Source: an uncultured Blautia sp. (GTDB taxonomy: Bacteria > Bacillota > Clostridia > Lachnospirales > Lachnospiraceae). From it: a DNA stretch of 43,944 nucleotides. Where the stretch lies: contig UQHF01000030.1 in the NCBI GenBank assembly GCA_900540785.1, positions 1 to 43,944 on the forward strand. The letters run 5' to 3'. The stretch's first letter is position 1; the number at the start of each line of letters is the position of its first letter. The notes under the pieces are model-generated. The model had not been told where the DNA came from. It did not search any database and saw only the letters and a list, made by a program, of their open reading frames with translations. The position numbers were made by a program, and so were the translations under genes. Positions 39,318 to 43,944 of this stretch are shown here, piece after piece.

Positions 39318-41764
39318 GAGACAAATTTACAAAGCAGGCATTAAACGCGCTGTCTCTTGCAGAAAAGGCAGCCAGGAGCTATGGTCACAGCTATATCGGG
39401 ACAGAACATATTCTTCTCGGTTTAATAAGGGAAAAAGAGGGAACGGCAGGTCTGATCCTGGAGGAGTTTGCAGCAGAAGAGGACAGACTCTGCAAAATGA
39501 TAGATAAATTTGTTGCGCCTATTGATATGGGAGCATCAAAAAAAGAAAAACCGGAGTACAGTCCAAGGGCAAGAAGAATTATGGAAGAGGCTGTACAGGA
39601 ATGTGAAGAAAAAGCAGGAACAGAGCATCTTCTTCTTGTAATGCTGAAAGAGACAGACTGCGTGGCAACAAGACTTCTGCATACAATGGGGATTAATGTG
39701 CAGAAGCTTTACAGTGCCGTTCTTTCCGCAATGGGAAAAGAAGGGGAGAGCTTTTCAGAGGAACTTCAGGCAGAAAAGGCAAAGAGTGCTACAACGCCTA
39801 CTCTTGACCAGTACAGCAGGGATCTTACTGCGCTTGCAGCAGAAGGCAAACTGGATCCTGTGATCGGAAGAGAAAAGGAGATTACCCGCCTGATACAGAT
39901 TTTAAGCAGAAGAACGAAAAATAATCCCTGTCTTGTAGGAGAGCCGGGTGTTGGAAAAACTGCAATCGCAGAAGGACTTGCGCAGAGAATCGTGGCAGAT
40001 CTTGTCCCGGATACGGTAAAAAATAAAAGAGTTGTTGTGCTGGATCTTTCTTCTATGGTAGCAGGTAGTAAATACAGAGGAGAATTTGAAGAACGTATCC
40101 GAAATGTATTAAACGAGGTGAAAGAAAACAAAGGGATTCTTCTCTTTATCGATGAGCTTCATACCATCATTGGAGCAGGAGGAGCAGAAGGTGCTCTCGA
40201 TGCGTCCAACATTTTAAAGCCTTCCCTGTCAAGAGGGGAGATTCAGCTTATCGGTGCTACTACGCTGGAAGAATACAGAAAGTATATTGAAAAAGATGCG
40301 GCACTTGAGAGAAGGTTTCAGCCGATCACTGTGGAGGAGCCGACAGAAAAAGAAACGCTTGAGATTTTAAAAGGTCTTCGTCCCTATTACGAACGGCATC
40401 ATAAGGTGGAAATTCAGGATGAGGCACTGGAAGCTGCTGTGAAAATGTCCGTGCGGTATATTAACGACCGTTTCCTTCCGGACAAAGCTATTGACATTAT
40501 CGATGAGGCAGCTTCTAAGGTACAGCTTTGCGGATACAGAAAGATGCCGGAACTGGAACAGCTTGAACTGGAATTAAAGAGCTTTTCCGGGGAAAAAGAA
40601 GAGGCATTAAAAACAGCGGATATTCTTCGGGCAAAAGAGGCACAGAAGCGCCAGGAAGAAGTAGAGCAGCAGATAGAGAAGCTTCGACAGAAAGAAAAAA
40701 GGAGAGCGAAAAGGAACGGGGCAGCAGTGACGGAAGCTTCCGTTGCGGAAATTGTGTCAGACTGGACGAAAATTCCGGTGCAGCGCCTGACAGAAGGAGA
40801 GACAAAACGTCTTGCTCATCTGGAAAAAGAACTCCATAAAAGGGTAATCGGACAGGACGAGGCAGTAAAGGCAGTCGCGCAGGCTGTAAAACGCGGAAGA
40901 GTCGGCTTAAAAGACCCAAATCGTCCAATCGGCTCCTTTTTATTCCTCGGTCCTACAGGCGTTGGAAAAACAGAGCTTTCCAAGGCTCTGGCAGAAACTG
41001 TTTTCGGAAGCGAGCAGGCAATGATCCGTGTGGATATGTCGGAGTATATGGAGAAGCACAGCGTTTCCAAAATGATCGGTTCTCCTCCGGGATATGTAGG
41101 GTATGAAGAAGGAGGACAGCTCAGTGAAAAGGTGCGCCGCAATCCATACAGCGTGATTCTTTTTGATGAAATTGAAAAAGCGCATCCGGACGTATTTAAT
41201 ATCCTTCTTCAGGTTCTGGACGACGGACATATTACAGATGCTCAGGGAAGAAAGATAGATTTTAAGCAGACGATCATTATTATGACGTCCAATGCAGGAG
41301 CGCAGGCAATTATAGAGCCAAAGCGTCTCGGATTTGTCTCCGGCACTGATGAAAAACGGGATTATGAGAGAATGAGAGCAGGCGTAATGGAAGAAGTCAG
41401 AAGGCTGTTTAAACCGGAGTTTTTAAACAGAATCGATGAAATCATGGTCTTCCATACTCTGAATAAGGAGCATATTAAGAAAATCGTAAATATTCTTCTT
41501 GCTACTTTGGAAAAACGATGCAGAGAACAGATGGAAATTACTTTAAAAGTCACAAATTCAGCAAAAGAGCATCTGGCAGAATCCGGCTTTGACAGCAAAT
41601 ACGGTGCAAGACCTTTAAGAAGAGCCATTCAGAATCAGATAGAGGACGCTCTTGCAAATGAGATTCTAGAGGGGAAAATTAAGAGAGGCGATACCGTACA
41701 GGTACAGCAGAAAAACAAAAAGCTCTGTTTTCATGTAAAACAGGAGAAATTATCAGAAAGTTAA
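39314..41764 (+). CDS. clpC: ATP-dependent Clp protease ATP-binding subunit ClpC
   Basis: AAA+ unfoldase of 816 residues that feeds proteins to ClpP. Clp N-domain repeats at about 1-145 (KFTKQALNALSLAEKAARSY, GTEHILLGLIREKEG); first ATPase with Walker A GEPGVGKT and Walker B LLFIDELHTIIGAGG; second with Walker A GPTGVGKT and VILFDEIEKAHPDV. Length and a short middle linker fit ClpC rather than ClpB. The linker (EKEEALKTADILRAKEAQKR) only loosely resembles the ClpC M-domain/UVR helix. Followed by a small gene and radA, the conserved neighbour. Confidence 0.93.
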   Translation: MRDKFTKQALNALSLAEKAARSYGHSYIGTEHILLGLIREKEGTAGLILEEFAAEEDRLCKMIDKFVAPIDMGASKKEKPEYSPRARRIMEEAVQECEEKAGTEHLLLVMLKETDCVATRLLHTMGINVQKLYSAVLSAMGKEGESFSEELQAEKAKSATTPTLDQYSRDLTALAAEGKLDPVIGREKEITRLIQILSRRTKNNPCLVGEPGVGKTAIAEGLAQRIVADLVPDTVKNKRVVVLDLSSMVAGSKYRGEFEERIRNVLNEVKENKGILLFIDELHTIIGAGGAEGALDASNILKPSLSRGEIQLIGATTLEEYRKYIEKDAALERRFQPITVEEPTEKETLEILKGLRPYYERHHKVEIQDEALEAAVKMSVRYINDRFLPDKAIDIIDEAASKVQLCGYRKMPELEQLELELKSFSGEKEEALKTADILRAKEAQKRQEEVEQQIEKLRQKEKRRAKRNGAAVTEASVAEIVSDWTKIPVQRLTEGETKRLAHLEKELHKRVIGQDEAVKAVAQAVKRGRVGLKDPNRPIGSFLFLGPTGVGKTELSKALAETVFGSEQAMIRVDMSEYMEKHSVSKMIGSPPGYVGYEEGGQLSEKVRRNPYSVILFDEIEKAHPDVFNILLQVLDDGHITDAQGRKIDFKQTIIIMTSNAGAQAIIEPKRLGFVSGTDEKRDYERMRAGVMEEVRRLFKPEFLNRIDEIMVFHTLNKEHIKKIVNILLATLEKRCREQMEITLKVTNSAKEHLAESGFDSKYGARPLRRAIQNQIEDALANEILEGKIKRGDTVQVQQKNKKLCFHVKQEKLSES

Positions 41765-41878
41765 AAAGATATGAAATTTTTATGAGAGACTGGTAAAGAA
41801 AAGAGATTTATTATATAATAGATTTAAGCGAAAGATGTCGCGTAAATAAAACAAATGAGCCGTGGGAGGACACAAGAT

Positions 41879-42292
41879 ATGGCAGTAATTAAAGAACTGA
41901 TTCGTACAGAAGAAAATGGAACCATCAGTTTTGGAGACTATGAACTGGGACAGAAATCAAAATTGTCTGATTATCAGTACCAGGGAGACGTATACAAGGT
42001 AAAAACATTCAAAGAAATTACGAAATTAGAGAGAAACGGAATGTTTGTATACGAGTCTGTGCCGGGAACTGCTGTTTTTCATCTGAAACAGGATGGAAGC
42101 AAAATGGAATTTGCAGTAGAGGGAGCAGAAGATGCCCAGATTACAGTAGAGCTGGAAGCAGATACTGAGTATGAGGTGTTCATTGACGATATGAGCACAG
42201 GTACTATGAAAACAAATCTTGGCGGAAAGCTGTCCTTTAGTGTGGAACTTGGAAACTGTGCAGAGGTGGAAGTAAAAATTGTAAAATGCTGA
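41879..42292 (+). CDS. Beta-rich protein of unknown function between clpC and radA
   Basis: A 137-residue soluble, acidic, beta-rich protein (AVIKELIRTEENGTISFGDY at the N-terminus, TKLERNGMFVYESVPGTAVF in the middle, AQITVELEADTEYEVFIDD near the end). I recall close relatives across Lachnospiraceae, sometimes annotated 'endosialidase', a label not supported by any active-site motif here. The ATG at 41879 follows GGGAGGA by eight bases; an extension from 41855 includes that site. TATAAT at 41814-41819 suggests a separate promoter with a poor -35. It overlaps radA by seven bases. Confidence 0.8.
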   Translation: MAVIKELIRTEENGTISFGDYELGQKSKLSDYQYQGDVYKVKTFKEITKLERNGMFVYESVPGTAVFHLKQDGSKMEFAVEGAEDAQITVELEADTEYEVFIDDMSTGTMKTNLGGKLSFSVELGNCAEVEVKIVKC

Positions 42293-43665
42293 AAAACAAA
42301 AAAACAGTGTATTTCTGTCAGGAGTGCGGATATGAATCAGCCAAGTGGATGGGGCAGTGTCCGGGCTGCCGGGCATGGAATACCTTTGTAGAAGAGACAG
42401 TCTCGCCAAAAAAGACTTCTTCTGCAGCCGGAGGAAAGATTTCCGGAAATAAAAGACAGGAACCGGTTGTATTAAAGGATATAAGCCTGAAGGAAGACGA
42501 AAGGCGCACAAGCGGGATCGGAGAGCTTGACAGGGTGCTGGGGGGCGGAATTGTCCCCGGCTCTCTTGTTCTTGTGGGTGGAGACCCCGGTATCGGGAAA
42601 TCCACCCTTCTTTTGCAGGTGTGCAGAAACCTTGCTCATATGGACGCCTCTGTGCTCTATATTTCAGGCGAGGAATCCCTGCGCCAGATTAAGCTTCGTG
42701 CCAACCGCATCGGGGAATTTAATGAAAATCTGACGCTTTTATGCGAGACAAATCTTGAGACGATCCGGGAAGTGATGGAGCGGAAAAAACCGGACGTTGC
42801 GGTAATTGACTCCATTCAGACCATGTTCGATGAAGAAATTAGTTCTGCGCCGGGAAGTGTTTCTCAGGTAAGAGAATCTACAAATGTTCTGATGCAGATC
42901 GCAAAGGGTCTGGGGATTTCTATTTTTATTGTGGGACATGTGACAAAAGAGGGAAATGTAGCAGGACCGAGAGTTCTGGAACATATGGTAGATACGGTAC
43001 TCTATTTTGAGGGAGACCGCCACGCTTCTTACCGGATTTTGCGGGCTGTAAAAAACCGTTTTGGCTCCACAAATGAGATTGGTGTGTTCGAGATGCGCGA
43101 TACCGGGCTTGAGGAGGTAAAAAATCCTTCGGAATTTCTTCTTGACGGACGGCCGGAGAATGCGTCCGGTTCAGTTGTTGCCTGCTCGATGGAAGGAACA
43201 CGCCCCATTCTTGTGGAAATTCAGGCGCTTGTATGCCAGAGCAATTTCGGGATTCCAAGAAGAACGACTGTAGGAACTGACTTTAACAGGGTAAATCTTC
43301 TTATGGCAGTTCTGGAGCGGAAAGCAGGAGTGCAGCTTGCTTCTTTTGACGCGTATGTAAATATTGCGGGCGGAATGAAAATGACAGAGCCGGCTCTTGA
43401 TCTGGGCATTTGCCTGGCGATTTTTTCAAGTTATAAGGATATTGTAATTCCGGATAATACGATGGCATTTGGGGAAATCGGTCTTTCCGGAGAAGTGCGC
43501 GCTGTGAGTATGGCTGGACAGCGTGTGAGAGAGGCGCGAAAGCTGGGATTTGAGCGGGTGATCCTACCGGAAGTGTGCAGAAGCACAGTGGGGGAAGTAA
43601 AGGGGATCGAGCTGATTTATGTGTCTCAGATAAAAGATGCACTTTTGTATATCAGAAAAAATTAA
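42286..43665 (+). CDS. radA: DNA repair protein RadA (Sms)
   Basis: RecA-like helicase that aids branch migration in recombination repair, 459 residues. An N-terminal zinc finger uses Cys 11, 14, 25 and 28 (CQECGYESAKWMGQCPGC). Walker A is GDPGIGKS, the RadA-specific KNRFGS motif follows, and a Lon-like C-terminal domain ends the protein (AFGEIGLSGEVRAVSMAGQR). Conserved neighbour of clpC in Firmicutes. Confidence 0.96.
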   Translation: MLKNKKTVYFCQECGYESAKWMGQCPGCRAWNTFVEETVSPKKTSSAAGGKISGNKRQEPVVLKDISLKEDERRTSGIGELDRVLGGGIVPGSLVLVGGDPGIGKSTLLLQVCRNLAHMDASVLYISGEESLRQIKLRANRIGEFNENLTLLCETNLETIREVMERKKPDVAVIDSIQTMFDEEISSAPGSVSQVRESTNVLMQIAKGLGISIFIVGHVTKEGNVAGPRVLEHMVDTVLYFEGDRHASYRILRAVKNRFGSTNEIGVFEMRDTGLEEVKNPSEFLLDGRPENASGSVVACSMEGTRPILVEIQALVCQSNFGIPRRTTVGTDFNRVNLLMAVLERKAGVQLASFDAYVNIAGGMKMTEPALDLGICLAIFSSYKDIVIPDNTMAFGEIGLSGEVRAVSMAGQRVREARKLGFERVILPEVCRSTVGEVKGIELIYVSQIKDALLYIRKN

Positions 43666-43688
43666 TAAGGCAGAAAATAATATTAGAG

Positions 43689-43745
43689 AGAAGCAGATGC
43701 TTAAAACGATTATAAAATCGAAGAGCAGACGCTTCTTTTTTGTCG
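43689..43745 (+). terminator. Terminator after radA
   Basis: AGAAGC at 43689-43694 pairs with GCTTCT, enclosing TGC/GCA and an inner CGATT/AATCG hairpin, followed by a run of T. A branched but plausible intrinsic terminator. Confidence 0.65.
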
Positions 43746-43944
43746 GAAAGAAATTTTATTGGAAGAAAAAATTACAACGCGAAATTTACAAAGGCTTTTA
43801 CGAAATAAAGAAAAGAATTCTGTAAAAAAGTAGTGCTATCACGTATATGTTATAGGATATGCTGTTTTTACGGGGAAAGGCGGTTTGGAAATTTATCTGC
43901 ATGGTTTTATAAGCGATATTTCATGAGCGATAGGGTGAAAATGC
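43746..43944. other. Non-coding end of the window
   Basis: About 200 AT-rich bases with no open frame that has a ribosome binding site, no tRNA and no recognised RNA motif. It may be the leader of a gene that starts beyond the window. Confidence 0.5.

Noticed and set aside
43637..43825. 62-residue Lys-rich frame after radA
   Set aside because: Starts inside radA, has no ribosome site and runs through the radA terminator.

Overview
The window is a stretch of ordinary chromosome from a low-to-mid GC Gram-positive anaerobe of the Clostridia, most likely Lachnospiraceae (Blautia-like; genus not certain). The basis is strong AGGAGG-type ribosome binding sites with some TTG/GTG starts, sigma-A promoters with 17-bp spacers, a CIRCE operator, a Spo0A-type DNA-binding protein, the split PyrK/PyrD dihydroorotate dehydrogenase, a ClpC homologue followed by RadA, a diiron flavoprotein, and several small proteins of Lachnospiraceae type. 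Nearly all genes are on the + strand; only three (acidic anchored protein, DUF5721-like protein, cold-shock protein) are on the - strand. No insertion sequence, prophage, CRISPR array or tRNA gene was seen.

Layout. 1-446: 3' end of a 23S rRNA gene, a trailer without a recognisable 5S gene, and a terminator. 486-3323: a sodium:amino-acid symporter and a MATE exporter. 3399-9458: a complete oligopeptide ABC transporter operon (oppB-C-D-F-A) with a consensus promoter and terminator; its binding protein looks circularly permuted. 9460-10657: a cation diffusion facilitator under a NiCo (nickel/cobalt) riboswitch with its own expression-platform terminator. 10806-11953: a PadR regulator, its palindromic operator, and a membrane partner carrying a GGADGPT motif. 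12003-16297: an acidic anchored protein (-), then Maf, two HAD phosphatases, a small acidic protein and an aldehyde dehydrogenase. 16400-18982: a large secreted, wall- or membrane-anchored protein. 19014-21180: htpG behind a perfect CIRCE element that also forms the upstream terminator. 21441-23913: a receiver-less Spo0A-C protein, a DUF5721-like protein, a DegV protein, a small membrane protein and a cold-shock protein.

24197-28857 is the pyrimidine operon pyrC-F-K-D-E, which runs on into three small membrane proteins, an HD phosphohydrolase and an M29-type aminopeptidase. 32520-36113 holds purE-M-N-D behind a consensus promoter, followed by a flavodiiron protein, an AlkD-like repair protein and an SseB-like protein. 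38871-43742 is gntR-clpC-hypothetical-radA: the clpC/radA neighbourhood of Firmicutes, but with a YtrA-type GntR regulator in the place usually held by ctsR-mcsA-mcsB.

The most interesting points are the apparently natural circular permutation of the oligopeptide-binding protein, the CIRCE element that doubles as a terminator upstream of htpG, the PadR-linked GGADGPT membrane protein, the stand-alone Spo0A DNA-binding domain with two 0A-box-like sequences upstream, and the replacement of ctsR-mcsAB by gntR at clpC. I did not find a clearly new multi-gene defence or mobile system.
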